A stretch of DNA of 33,648 nt from UBA9630 sp037137555. Lineage in GTDB: Bacteria > Patescibacteriota > Minisyncoccia > Moranbacterales > UBA2206. Shown here piece by piece: positions 1 through 7,039 of this stretch. Position 1 is the first letter of the stretch; the number at the start of each line of letters is the position of its first letter. The notes beneath the pieces were generated by a model, which was not told where the DNA came from, did no database searches, and was given only the letters and a program-made list of their open reading frames with translations. The position numbers and the translations under genes are program-made. Where the stretch lies: NCBI GenBank assembly GCA_037137555.1, contig JBAXKA010000005.1:1-33648 (forward strand). The letters run 5' to 3'.

Positions 1-186
1 ATTGATTTATTTGCAGTTTCTAAAGTAGTTTCAAAACAATATGTTTTTGATGACGAAAGCTTCAAAGAAGGATTGAACGAAGTTGAAAATGAAATAAAGG
101 ATGTAACCAAAGAAACGCCCAAAGCAGAACCAAATGACAATAAAAAAGATTCTGCCAAAAAAGAAGGAGGCAAAAAAAGTTGCTAA
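1..186 (+). CDS. C-terminal fragment of an unrecognised protein upstream of rpoD
   Basis: Frame 1 is open from the window edge to a TAA at 184-186, about 61 codons. The peptide starts IDLFAVSKVVSKQYVFDD and ends in a low-complexity, Lys/Glu-rich charged tail. The first 44 codons lie outside rpoD and read like protein, with mixed hydrophobic and acidic residues. The last 53 bases overlap the start of rpoD in another frame, where the A-rich sequence encodes lysines in both frames. dnaG often precedes rpoD in bacteria, but I cannot recognise a DnaG C-terminus here, so no function is assigned. Being truncated and partly overlapping, it could also be a chance open frame. Confidence 0.5.
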   Translation: MDLFAVSKVVSKQYVFDDESFKEGLNEVENEIKDVTKETPKAEPNDNKKDSAKKEGGKKSC

Positions 187-1477
187 AAAACTACCTAAAA
201 AAATTCTAAAAAAGAAAGCTGTTTTAGTGCGCAAGGACGAAAAAAAACCAATTTCTAAAAAAACTGCTGGTCGCTTTACAATCAAAATAAAGCCAGCCAA
301 GCAAGAAGATAAAAAAACTTCCATAAAAAATAAGCAAAGTGATAAAAAAACGGAAGCCGAAGCTGGTAAGAAAAATAAAATTGAAGATTTGGTTTATCGT
401 TCCAAACAAAGAGGTTTTATTACGGAAGATGAAATTTTGCATGCCTTTCCTGATCCAGAACGAGATATTGAAAAACTAGAAGAGCTATATGATAACTTAG
501 AAAAAAGCAGTATTAAAGTAATCAGCTCTGATGAGATGATTAAATTTGAAACAGATAAAATTTCTGAGGATTTTGAAAATGAAAAACCTACTAAGAGAGT
601 TCGGGCGACACGGAAAGATAATTTAAACGCGGGAGTTTCTGATGACGCTTCTTCTGATTTGGTGCAAATGTATTTGCGGGAAATTGGACGAGTGGGGTTG
701 CTTTCAACGGACGAAGAAGTTTCCTTAGCAAAAAGAATTGAAAAAGATGATCTTGTGGCCAAACAAAAAATGACAGAAGCGAATTTGCGTTTGGTTGTTA
801 GTATTGCTAAGAAATATGTTGGTCGTTCGCACAATCTTTCTCTTTTGGATTTAATTCAAGAAGGTAATATCGGTCTTTTTCGGGCAGTGGAAAAATTTGA
901 TTATCGCAAAGGTTATAAATTTTCCACTTATGCGACATGGTGGATTCGTCAAGCCGTAACAAGAGCTTTGGCGGATCAATCAAGAACAATCAGAATCCCA
1001 GTGCATATGGTAGAAACAATTAATAAATATGCACAAATCACACGAAGATTAGTACAAGATTTGGGTCGGGAGCCATTGCCGGAAGAAATTGCTGTTGAGA
1101 TGGGTGTGGAGGTGGATAAAATTCGGCATATTCAAAAAATTTCCCAAGAAACAGTTTCTCTGGAAACGACTGTGGGTGATAGTGATGATGATTCAGTTTT
1201 GGGTGATTTCGTGGAAGATACGGAAACAGTTATGCCCAATCAATTAGCCTCAAGAAAAATGCTCAAAGAACATGTGGAAGAAATTTTGCGCGATCTCACA
1301 CCGCGAGAACAAAAGATTTTAAAAATTCGTTTTGGTCTGGAAGATGGTGTAACGCACACACTCGAAGAGGTGGGACAAGAGTTTGGAGTAACACGCGAAC
1401 GAATTCGTCAAATTGAAGCCAAGGCCTTGGAAAAAATCCGTGATCATAAGACAATTAAGAAATTAAGGGATTATTAA
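134..1477 (+). CDS. rpoD: RNA polymerase primary sigma factor RpoD (sigma-70)
   Basis: This 447-residue primary sigma factor directs RNA polymerase to housekeeping promoters. A Lys-rich, low-complexity N-terminus (residues 1-80) precedes a region 1.1-like domain (about 83-140). Region 1.2 follows (DLVQMYLREIGRVGLLS, about 175-192), then the region 2 core with NLRLVVSIAKKY and the promoter-melting segment YKFSTYATWWIRQAVTRAL (about 261-279). Region 3 comes next, and region 4.2 carries the -35-binding helix-turn-helix (VTRERIRQIEAKALEKIRD, about 419-437). Regions 1.2-4.2 are complete. The ATG at 134 is the first possible start because the frame is blocked by stops just upstream; there is no clear ribosome site, and the start lies inside the preceding reading frame. 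The Lys-rich extension is unusual, so a GTG near residue 32 is a possible alternative start. TTGACA/TATAAT-like promoters throughout the window fit this factor. Confidence 0.97.
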   Translation: MTIKKILPKKKEAKKVAKKLPKKILKKKAVLVRKDEKKPISKKTAGRFTIKIKPAKQEDKKTSIKNKQSDKKTEAEAGKKNKIEDLVYRSKQRGFITEDEILHAFPDPERDIEKLEELYDNLEKSSIKVISSDEMIKFETDKISEDFENEKPTKRVRATRKDNLNAGVSDDASSDLVQMYLREIGRVGLLSTDEEVSLAKRIEKDDLVAKQKMTEANLRLVVSIAKKYVGRSHNLSLLDLIQEGNIGLFRAVEKFDYRKGYKFSTYATWWIRQAVTRALADQSRTIRIPVHMVETINKYAQITRRLVQDLGREPLPEEIAVEMGVEVDKIRHIQKISQETVSLETTVGDSDDDSVLGDFVEDTETVMPNQLASRKMLKEHVEEILRDLTPREQKILKIRFGLEDGVTHTLEEVGQEFGVTRERIRQIEAKALEKIRDHKTIKKLRDY

Positions 1478-1547
1478 ATTTGCTGGAACATTAATTTTAG
1501 TGTATTCTGAGAATAGATCAAATAAACTTAAAAATAATAAATAAATT

Positions 1548-2159
1548 ATGGAAAACTTAGAGGATAACATTCGTGGTTATATTAGAGATATAACACCAAC
1601 AGGTGCCTATGAAAATGGGGCATTGAATTTCGAAAACATAATAAAAAACATAATAGAAAAACAAAACATAGGACGAAAGGAAGAAAAAATAAAAAGTATA
1701 AATGTTATGAAGGCAAAATTTGAATCTGATGGTGTTAGTGGTTCATTAACATTAGATAAAAAGGAGGATGGTAATGTTTGGACAATAAATGTGAATGAAA
1801 CCGATTCTTGGTACAGAAGAAGATTTATAATTGCTCATGAAATTGGGCATTTGATTTCATGCTTAAATAAAAGTTTTTCTAGTGAAAAAATAAGTAATGG
1901 AACAGGTTTGATAGCGGATTTTGCTTTTTATAATCCTGAGAAAATAAATAAAAATGATATAAATATGGAAATCGAAGCGAACAATATTGCTTTTGCATTG
2001 CTGATGCCAGAGCAAACAGTAAGAAGTCTTTTTAATATGTATAAAACTCCTGAGGAGATGGCTGATTATTTTCAAGTCTCTGAATCAGCGGTAGCGTATA
2101 ATTTAAATAATTTAAAAGATTTGGGCTATAGTCCTTTTGGATTTTACAAAAATATTTAA
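1548..2159 (+). CDS. ImmA/IrrE-family zinc metallopeptidase
   Basis: This 203-residue protein has the HEIGH zinc-binding motif of the ImmA/IrrE (DUF955) peptidases at about residues 97-101 (RFIIAHEIGHLIS). A downstream EIEANNIAFALLMP segment near residues 140-153 supplies the third metal ligand and a typical family signature. A C-terminal helical part (TPEEMADYFQVSESAVAYNL) matches the usual family tail. Known members cleave Xre-type repressors of mobile elements or act in stress responses. No Xre repressor gene lies beside it here; instead it is followed 18 bp later by a small membrane protein on the same strand, so the pair may be co-transcribed. The substrate cannot be inferred from sequence. 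The family assignment is secure; the biological role is not. Confidence 0.88.
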   Translation: MENLEDNIRGYIRDITPTGAYENGALNFENIIKNIIEKQNIGRKEEKIKSINVMKAKFESDGVSGSLTLDKKEDGNVWTINVNETDSWYRRRFIIAHEIGHLISCLNKSFSSEKISNGTGLIADFAFYNPEKINKNDINMEIEANNIAFALLMPEQTVRSLFNMYKTPEEMADYFQVSESAVAYNLNNLKDLGYSPFGFYKNI

Positions 2160-2177
2160 GGGCTAAAATAAACAGGC

Positions 2178-2585
2178 ATGGAAAACAATACTGGTGCAGA
2201 AAAAATAAATTATATCGACGGAGGAGCAAAAGTTGAAGAAGTCACCAAGGAGGAAATCTCAGCATCTAAAAATGCAGAAAATAATTTAGAGAAAATAGAC
2301 TCAACGGGATGGTTATCGGCATTATTTAAACTGGTGCCAATTTTCATAGGATTGCTTGAAAAGATACTTCACATGTCAAGGTCGGAAAAGGATGCTTCGC
2401 CAAGAGCATGTCTCGCATCTTTTAGAGAGAAACGAAAATTTATATTTCCTTTTTTGTGTTTTCTGGATTTTATTCTTATGGCTATAGTATTAAGTATGAT
2501 AATTTTTGTTATTTCCAACGGGCTAAATATTAATTTACGGGATTCTTTTTTGTATGATGTCGTATTTTTGAAGTGGGCTTGTTGA
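2178..2585 (+). CDS. Small membrane protein of unknown function
   Basis: This is a 135-residue protein I do not recognise. Residues 1-43 are polar and acidic. Residues about 44-66 (GWLSALFKLVPIFIGLLEKI) form a first hydrophobic or amphipathic helix. A basic linker (SFREKRKFIF) precedes a clear transmembrane helix at about 88-113 (FLCFLDFILMAIVLSMIIF). By the positive-inside rule the linker is probably cytoplasmic. It starts 18 bp after the ImmA/IrrE-like gene and probably shares its transcript. The combination could be a peptidase with a membrane partner, but nothing in the sequence proves interaction. No signal peptide or known domain is visible. Confidence 0.6.
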   Translation: MENNTGAEKINYIDGGAKVEEVTKEEISASKNAENNLEKIDSTGWLSALFKLVPIFIGLLEKILHMSRSEKDASPRACLASFREKRKFIFPFLCFLDFILMAIVLSMIIFVISNGLNINLRDSFLYDVVFLKWAC

Positions 2586-2609
2586 TAGGCATGGTGCAGT
2601 TGAAAAAAT

Positions 2610-2638
2610 TTGACAAAAAATCAATCATCTGCTAATTT
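2610..2638 (+). promoter_or_regulatory. Candidate sigma-70 promoter before a 38-codon ORF
   Basis: A perfect TTGACA (2610-2615) is followed after 17 nt by TAATTT (2633-2638), a weak -10 match (3 of 6). The predicted transcription start would coincide with the ATG at 2645, giving a leaderless message. Only the -35 box is strong. Confidence 0.4.
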
Positions 2639-2644
2639 ATCTTT

Positions 2645-2761
2645 ATGAGTATAAATAAAGTCGCAACCAAAATAACACAAAAGCATTATTGCTTGTTGTT
2701 TATTATTGTCTGGATTATCCAGATCGGTTTTGGTTTCGGAAAAATGAGTTTGGGGGCGTAA
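2645..2761 (+). CDS. Possible 38-residue single-pass membrane peptide
   Basis: This short frame encodes 38 residues: a basic N-terminus (MSINKVATKITQKHY) followed by one hydrophobic stretch (CLLFIIVWIIQIGFGFG, about residues 16-32) and a short tail. It lies between a TTGACA promoter candidate and a strong intrinsic terminator whose stem begins 25 bp after the stop, so it forms a complete small transcription unit. There is no Shine-Dalgarno sequence; translation would have to be leaderless. The layout favours a real small membrane protein, possibly of the toxin or regulator kind, but size and missing homology information keep this tentative. Confidence 0.4.
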   Translation: MSINKVATKITQKHYCLLFIIVWIIQIGFGFGKMSLGA

Positions 2762-2785
2762 GCAAAAAATCATTTTCAATAAACC

Positions 2786-2814
2786 AAAGCCGGTCTCGCA
2801 AGAGCCGGTTTTTT
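2786..2814 (+). terminator. Intrinsic terminator
   Basis: The arms AAAGCCGG-T-CTC and GAGCCGGTTT pair around a GCAA tetraloop, with a single bulged T at 2794, followed directly by a run of six T. It ends the transcript of the upstream small membrane-protein genes. Confidence 0.85.
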
Positions 2815-2822
2815 AGTTCGTT

Positions 2823-2850
2823 TAAAAAAAATCACGAAAAATTTCGTGAT
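2823..2850 (-). terminator. Minus-strand intrinsic terminator-like hairpin
   Basis: A perfect 9-bp inverted repeat, ATCACGAAA (2831-2839) and TTTCGTGAT (2842-2850), has a 2-nt loop. Read on the minus strand it is followed by eight T (complement of the A run 2824-2831), the form of a leftward terminator. No minus-strand gene lies to its right, so it may be a relic or simply a bidirectional barrier. Confidence 0.5.
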
Positions 2851-2871
2851 AAAATAAATTCAAGGATAACG

Positions 2872-2890
2872 AAAAAAAAGGGGGGGGAAG
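2872..2890 (+). promoter_or_regulatory. A8G8 homopolymer tract overlapping the ribosome-binding site
   Basis: Eight A (2872-2879) and eight G (2880-2887) are followed by AAG and the ATG at 2891. The G tract would serve as the Shine-Dalgarno region of the next gene. Such a G run is rare in an AT-rich genome and prone to slippage, which could vary translation efficiency. Confidence 0.5.
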
Positions 2891-3862
2891 ATGAGAATAG
2901 AATGCTTGAAAAGAGAAATCGCTGAGCGAGAAAACGCTCGAGGCGAAATCTCGAGAAAAATCAACGACTATTGCGAAAAAAAATTTGGAATTAAAAGTTT
3001 TTTTTCAATCGCGGATAAACATTTTGAAAGGCAGACTAGCAAGTTTCAGGTCTGTCTATCACGGCAGGTTCCAACACCAAATATTGAACATTTGGCATTA
3101 TACCTGTCGGCAAAGGAATGGGGGATTGAGCCGTTGTTTTTGTCGCTCATCCGCGACACATTTCCACAAAACAGTACGAACGAGTATAAAAAGTCACTCG
3201 TGCTGATGCCTCTCCTGGTAATGGCAAGAAACGGCAATCTTGCCATCAATTGCAAACGGATTTCACCGGAAAAAAATTTGCAGGGTGCAATTTTTTCCGA
3301 ATTGAAAAGCAATTGCGGAAAAAGTCTCCCAGAGTTTCATTGGGAGATGATGAAAAAAGCACTTCCAGAAATTTCCGTAGAAAAAGATGATCTGAGTGGC
3401 TTTTTCTCGGAGTTGTTTCTGAATGCAAAAAAAAATCTTCCGGAATTTGTTTTTACAAAAAATGGAAGATACGAGAAAAAAAGAAGACTTAACTTCGGAG
3501 AAAGTTTTTCTGAGGCTGAGAATGTTCGCCCACCGGCGGACTGGTATTACTTCTTTTATCTTTTGTTATTCCTCGACGGATCAAGGGGCTTAGCCTCAAC
3601 GGTCGATGAGGATCCAGAGGTCATACTCTGGTTCGAGGAGAACAACAAGAAAATACAGGATATTTGCGGATTCGCTCCGCTTATCCTGAGTACGCCACTC
3701 AAGGTTAATGTGGGGGAATTTCATTCGAAATTGAATGAGGTCCCCCAAAAAGCCTTAGGGGGAAATGGTTTCTTAAAAACGCTTTCTTCTCCGAATAGAG
3801 AAGATGTTCGTTTTTTTGAGATTATGAAGCATTACGAGAAAGAGCTAATTGCTCACTCGTGA
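2891..3862 (+). CDS. Unrecognised 323-residue protein
   Basis: I do not recognise this protein. It is soluble-looking, with no signal peptide and no evident transmembrane helix apart from a short hydrophobic patch (WYYFFYLLLFLDG, about residues 217-229). The N-terminus is strongly charged (MRIECLKREIAERENARGEI) and probably helical; the rest is mixed alpha/beta with scattered Cys. No catalytic motif stands out. The ATG follows directly after the A8G8 tract, which gives a purine-rich ribosome site. The gene has its own strong terminator 12 bp downstream and a terminator upstream, so it is a stand-alone unit. Local GC seems higher than in neighbouring housekeeping genes (for example CACCGGCGGACTGG near 3531), which may indicate transfer. 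Confidence 0.75.
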   Translation: MRIECLKREIAERENARGEISRKINDYCEKKFGIKSFFSIADKHFERQTSKFQVCLSRQVPTPNIEHLALYLSAKEWGIEPLFLSLIRDTFPQNSTNEYKKSLVLMPLLVMARNGNLAINCKRISPEKNLQGAIFSELKSNCGKSLPEFHWEMMKKALPEISVEKDDLSGFFSELFLNAKKNLPEFVFTKNGRYEKKRRLNFGESFSEAENVRPPADWYYFFYLLLFLDGSRGLASTVDEDPEVILWFEENNKKIQDICGFAPLILSTPLKVNVGEFHSKLNEVPQKALGGNGFLKTLSSPNREDVRFFEIMKHYEKELIAHS

Positions 3863-3873
3863 TTGCTTTAAAT

Positions 3874-3909
3874 AAAGGTTGTGCTAAAATCTATTAGCAC
3901 AACCTTTTT
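3874..3909 (+). terminator. Strong intrinsic terminator
   Basis: A perfect 14-bp stem, AAAGGTTGTGCTAA (3874-3887) against TTAGCACAACCTTT (3894-3907), with a 6-nt loop runs into a T tract. It lies 12 bp after the stop of the 323-residue gene. Confidence 0.92.
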
Positions 3910-3953
3910 CAATAATATTTTAAACTAATTTTAATTTTTTTAACATAAAAAAT

Positions 3954-4913
3954 ATGCAAACTAAAAAATTTAACTATCAAGAATTTATTGCCAAGTTAGT
4001 TTCTTTTGCTCCGAGGCAATTAGAGGGTGAGACAATGGCGCGTAATTTTTTAATTTCCTTGCTCAAAGAGAGTTCTATCAACTTCACTTTGCAAAAATTT
4101 CAAACGGAAATTCCCTTAACGCAAAAAGTTTTCTTATCTGCAGATGACAAAAAACTGAAATGTGAAGGCTGTGCTTTTGTGAGTGGAAAAATTGAAAATA
4201 ATGATGTGGTACTCAGCTCATTATTGCCATCTGCGATTTGTCAAGAAATTGCTAATATTAATTTTAATCCAAGATGTGAGGGAATCTCTTTGAAAAATTA
4301 TTATTTTGCTCCCGCTATTTGCGTTGATTATCGAGAAGTTTCAAGTGTAATAAAAGCCAAAAAAATAAAAGGCGAAATAGTAGTTGAAAGAGTAAAATAT
4401 CAGTCGGCCAATATTCTTGTTGGTAATCTAAAAAACCCAAAAACAATTTCTTTTGCTCATTATGATAGCATAAAAAAAGGAGCAATTGATAACGCTTCTG
4501 GAGTGGCAATTTTAATGAAGGCTATCTTAGAAAAGCCGGAAATTTTAAAAAATAATTTATTAATTTTTTCTGGAAGTGAGGAATTGTCTTACGATAAGCC
4601 AGTTTATTGGGGCAGAGGTTTCAGGGCTTTTGAAAAAATATATTTATCAATTTTAAATGGAGCTAAAAAAATAATTGTTATTGATTGTGTGGGAAATGCT
4701 CCCGTTGTTAATATTAAAGATTTAGCAATTGCTAAATTAGCCTTTCCAATTTCAAGCTTAAATAAGATTGGCAAGAAAATTGAAATAATCACAGCTAATC
4801 TTGATGATTTGATGCAAGTTTATCACAGTGATCTTGATGATGGTCGAAAAATCGAAGAACGCTATCTTGATGAAGCTTTTGATTTAATTAGCACAAGATT
4901 TGGTGAGAAATAA
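3954..4913 (+). CDS. M28-like zinc aminopeptidase (putative)
   Basis: This 319-residue protein has the pattern of family M28 metallopeptidases. FAHYDS (H169, D171) gives the first metal ligand. GAIDNASGVA (D179) would be the bridging Asp, SGSEE (E209-E210) the catalytic base and next ligand, VIDCVGN (D244) another ligand, and YHSDLDD (H291) the last. Spacing and order fit M28, although the protein is short and has no signal peptide, so it probably acts in the cytoplasm on peptides. The N-terminal 150 residues form an unassigned domain with a few Cys. It lies alone between a strong terminator and the convergent typA gene. Sequence similarity to well-studied members is modest, so the substrate is unknown. 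Confidence 0.75.
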   Translation: MQTKKFNYQEFIAKLVSFAPRQLEGETMARNFLISLLKESSINFTLQKFQTEIPLTQKVFLSADDKKLKCEGCAFVSGKIENNDVVLSSLLPSAICQEIANINFNPRCEGISLKNYYFAPAICVDYREVSSVIKAKKIKGEIVVERVKYQSANILVGNLKNPKTISFAHYDSIKKGAIDNASGVAILMKAILEKPEILKNNLLIFSGSEELSYDKPVYWGRGFRAFEKIYLSILNGAKKIIVIDCVGNAPVVNIKDLAIAKLAFPISSLNKIGKKIEIITANLDDLMQVYHSDLDDGRKIEERYLDEAFDLISTRFGEK

Positions 4914-4932
4914 TTATTTTTTAAAATATTTA

Positions 4933-6720
4933 TTAAGCTTTTCGTGAATGTCTAATCCGTTCTGTTTCACTGAGAAATTGTTTGCGTAATCTGACAGAAA
5001 GCGGAGTAACTTCCAAATATTCATCATCAGCCATAATTTCCAAACCTCGTTCAAGCGTTATTTTAATTGGCGGGGTGAGTTGGATAGCTTCGTCTGCACC
5101 AGAAGATCGCATATTGCTCATGGCCTTGCCCTTGGTTGGATTAACAGACATATCTTGACCTTTGGAAGTTGTGCCAATTACCATGCCTTCATAGACTTCA
5201 ACTGATGGTTCAATAAAAAGTGTGCCGCGAGTTTGCAAATTAGCCAGAGAAAACCCCAAGGCCTTGCCTGTTGCCATGGAAATCATTGAGCCAGTGTCAG
5301 TCTTTTTGATTTCTCCGGCATACGGACGAAAACCAATCACGCGACTACAAAGAATGCCTTCTCCACGAGTATCAATCATAAACTCACCACGATAACCCAA
5401 AATTCCACGCGTAGGAACTTCAAAAATCATGCGCATTTGATTGCCAGTTTGTTTCATATTCATCATAATGCCTTTTCTTTTCCCAATTTTTTCAATCACA
5501 ACGCCAGAAGATTTTTCAGGAACATCAACAGTCAACTCTTCAAATGGTTCTGATTTTACGCCATCGATATCTTTGATGATTACTTTTGGTTTTGAAACTT
5601 GTAATTCAAATCCTTCACGGCGCATATTTTCTAGCAAGATGGCAATATGTAATTCTCCTCGTCCATAAACTGTGTAATATTCCGCTGCTGGAAAATCAAT
5701 TTTTAATCCAACATTAACTTCTAATTCTTTAATTAAGCGTTCACGAATTTGTTTTGTGGTGACCAATTTTCCTTCCTTACCAGCAAATGGCGAATCATTA
5801 ACTAAAAAACTCAAGGAAATAGTTGGTTCATCGATATTAATATAAGGCAAAGCTTCTTGATCTGGCGAAGCACAAACAGTCTCGCCAATATCAATCTTAG
5901 GAATTCCAGCAATCATTACGATATCACCAGCAATTGCTTCAGTTACATCTTTTCTTTCCGTTCCCAAAAAAGAAAAGAGTTTCACAATCTTGCCTGTTTC
6001 AGTTGTCCCATCACTTTTTTTAACTGTTACGGTGTCGTTGACATGAATTATGCCTTCATAAATTCGGCCAACGCCAAGTCGTCCCAAAAAATTGTCATAA
6101 CCTAAATTAAAAAATTGCATTCGTAAAGGCTTATCACTATTTTCCAATGGCGTTGCTGGAATGCGTGCAAGAATTGTATCAAGTAGGGGAGAGAGATCAG
6201 TTGATTCGTCTTCTAAATGCATTTTAGCAATTCCTTGACGAGCAATTGCATAAACAGTTGTAAATTCGAGTTGTTCGTCGTTTGCCCCTAAATCCAAAAA
6301 TAATTCAAAAACTTGTTCTTGTACCATGTCGGGATCAGCGGCTGGCTTGTCAATTTTATTTATAACAACAATTGGTTTTAAGCCCAATTCCAAAGATTTT
6401 TTAAGCACGAATCTGGTTTGAGGCATTGGTCCTTCTTGGGCATCAACCACAAGCACAACACTATCAATTGAACGCAAAACTCGTTCAACTTCAGAGCCAA
6501 AATCAGCATGTCCGGGCGTGTCTACAATATTTATTTTGGTGTCTTTATAGATAATAGCGGCATTTTTAGAATAAATTGTAATGCCCCGTTCTTTTTCTAG
6601 TGCGTTACTATCCATCGTGTCTCCCTCAGGAGCGTTTCCTGTTTGACGCATAATTGCATCAGTTAAGGTTGTTTTTCCATGATCCACATGGGCGATAATC
6701 GCGATATTTCGAATTTCCAT
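4933..6720 (-). CDS. typA: Translational GTPase TypA/BipA
   Basis: This ribosome-associated GTPase of the EF-G/LepA superfamily supports 50S assembly and stress adaptation. From the chosen ATG it has 595 residues, a normal family length. The G domain shows G1 AHVDHGKTT, G2 with ERGITI, G3 DTPGHADFG and G4 NKIDKP. Domain II and the EF-G-like domain III follow (GRGELHIAILLENMRREGFE). The TypA-specific C-terminal domain includes RGEFMIDTRGEG and ends near RLRKQFLSETER. The open frame reaches back to a TTG at 6750, but the family N-terminus MEIRNIAIIAHVDHGKT begins at the ATG at 6720, which I use. A near-consensus promoter lies about 55 bp upstream, and a 14-bp palindrome falls in the leader. The gene is convergent with the M28-like peptidase. 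Confidence 0.97.
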   Translation of the reverse strand: MEIRNIAIIAHVDHGKTTLTDAIMRQTGNAPEGDTMDSNALEKERGITIYSKNAAIIYKDTKINIVDTPGHADFGSEVERVLRSIDSVVLVVDAQEGPMPQTRFVLKKSLELGLKPIVVINKIDKPAADPDMVQEQVFELFLDLGANDEQLEFTTVYAIARQGIAKMHLEDESTDLSPLLDTILARIPATPLENSDKPLRMQFFNLGYDNFLGRLGVGRIYEGIIHVNDTVTVKKSDGTTETGKIVKLFSFLGTERKDVTEAIAGDIVMIAGIPKIDIGETVCASPDQEALPYINIDEPTISLSFLVNDSPFAGKEGKLVTTKQIRERLIKELEVNVGLKIDFPAAEYYTVYGRGELHIAILLENMRREGFELQVSKPKVIIKDIDGVKSEPFEELTVDVPEKSSGVVIEKIGKRKGIMMNMKQTGNQMRMIFEVPTRGILGYRGEFMIDTRGEGILCSRVIGFRPYAGEIKKTDTGSMISMATGKALGFSLANLQTRGTLFIEPSVEVYEGMVIGTTSKGQDMSVNPTKGKAMSNMRSSGADEAIQLTPPIKITLERGLEIMADDEYLEVTPLSVRLRKQFLSETERIRHSRKA

Positions 6721-6734
6721 TTGAGTATTTTTCA

Positions 6735-6748
6735 GCTCGCATGCGAGC
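6735..6748. repeat. 14-bp perfect palindrome in the typA leader
   Basis: GCTCGCATGCGAGC reads the same on both strands. It lies 14 bp before the typA ATG and downstream of its predicted transcription start, so it could form a hairpin in the 5' UTR or bind a dimeric regulator. Confidence 0.6.
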
Positions 6749-6775
6749 AATTAATTTAAATTAAACATAAACCTT

Positions 6776-6804
6776 ATTCTACTCGTGAAGCTGGTTTTTG
6801 TCAA
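6776..6804 (-). promoter_or_regulatory. Sigma-70 promoter for typA
   Basis: On the minus strand, TTGACA (complement of 6799-6804) and TAGAAT (complement of 6776-6781) are separated by exactly 17 nt. The predicted start near 6769 gives a leader of about 48 nt. Confidence 0.8.
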
Positions 6805-6817
6805 AGAAATTTTTAAA

Positions 6818-6846
6818 TTGTCAAAATTATATAGAAATGTCATAAT
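6818..6846 (+). promoter_or_regulatory. Sigma-70 promoter reading toward murG
   Basis: TTGTCA (6818-6823) and CATAAT (6841-6846) are separated by 17 nt, and both match consensus at 5 of 6. It would give a long leader of about 185 nt before murG. It sits back to back with the typA promoter. The remaining sequence to 7039 holds a second -10 candidate and no gene I can support. Confidence 0.65.
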
Positions 6847-6878
6847 TAGTTCCGTAACTATTTACCTTTCTCCAAGCA

Positions 6879-6887
6879 TGCTACAAT
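6879..6887 (+). promoter_or_regulatory. Extended -10 element upstream of murG
   Basis: TGCTACAAT has an extended-10 TG dinucleotide and a TACAAT box (5 of 6). There is no good -35 at 17 nt. It could be a second start site for the murG-murC transcript. Confidence 0.35.
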
Positions 6888-7039
6888 AATTCTGATGGTG
6901 AAGTTGGTGTTTTTTTAGATGATGTGATGCGAATTTTATGAAAAAAACTAAGTTTGTGCTATCCTATAAAAAATGCTTGCAAGTTATTGCTGAATTGAAG
7001 GTGTATTAAGTATCTTTTAATAACTTATTAACAAACTTT

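Noticed and set aside
394..834. Minus-strand frame of 146 codons opposite rpoD
   Set aside because: It has shadow composition and covers conserved sigma-factor regions; no promoter or ribosome site is seen.
2689..2925. Open frame of 78 codons before the 323-residue gene
   Set aside because: It runs through a strong terminator, a second hairpin and the A8G8 tract, has low-complexity composition, and overlaps the 38-codon frame that has the better layout.
4914..4932. Terminator between the M28-like gene and typA
   Set aside because: The gap is AT-rich but shows no stem with GC pairs that I can support.
6938..7009. 23-codon frame starting MKKTKFVLSYKK between typA and murG
   Set aside because: There is no ribosome site, the product is too short and shows no distinctive feature; it is probably part of the murG leader.
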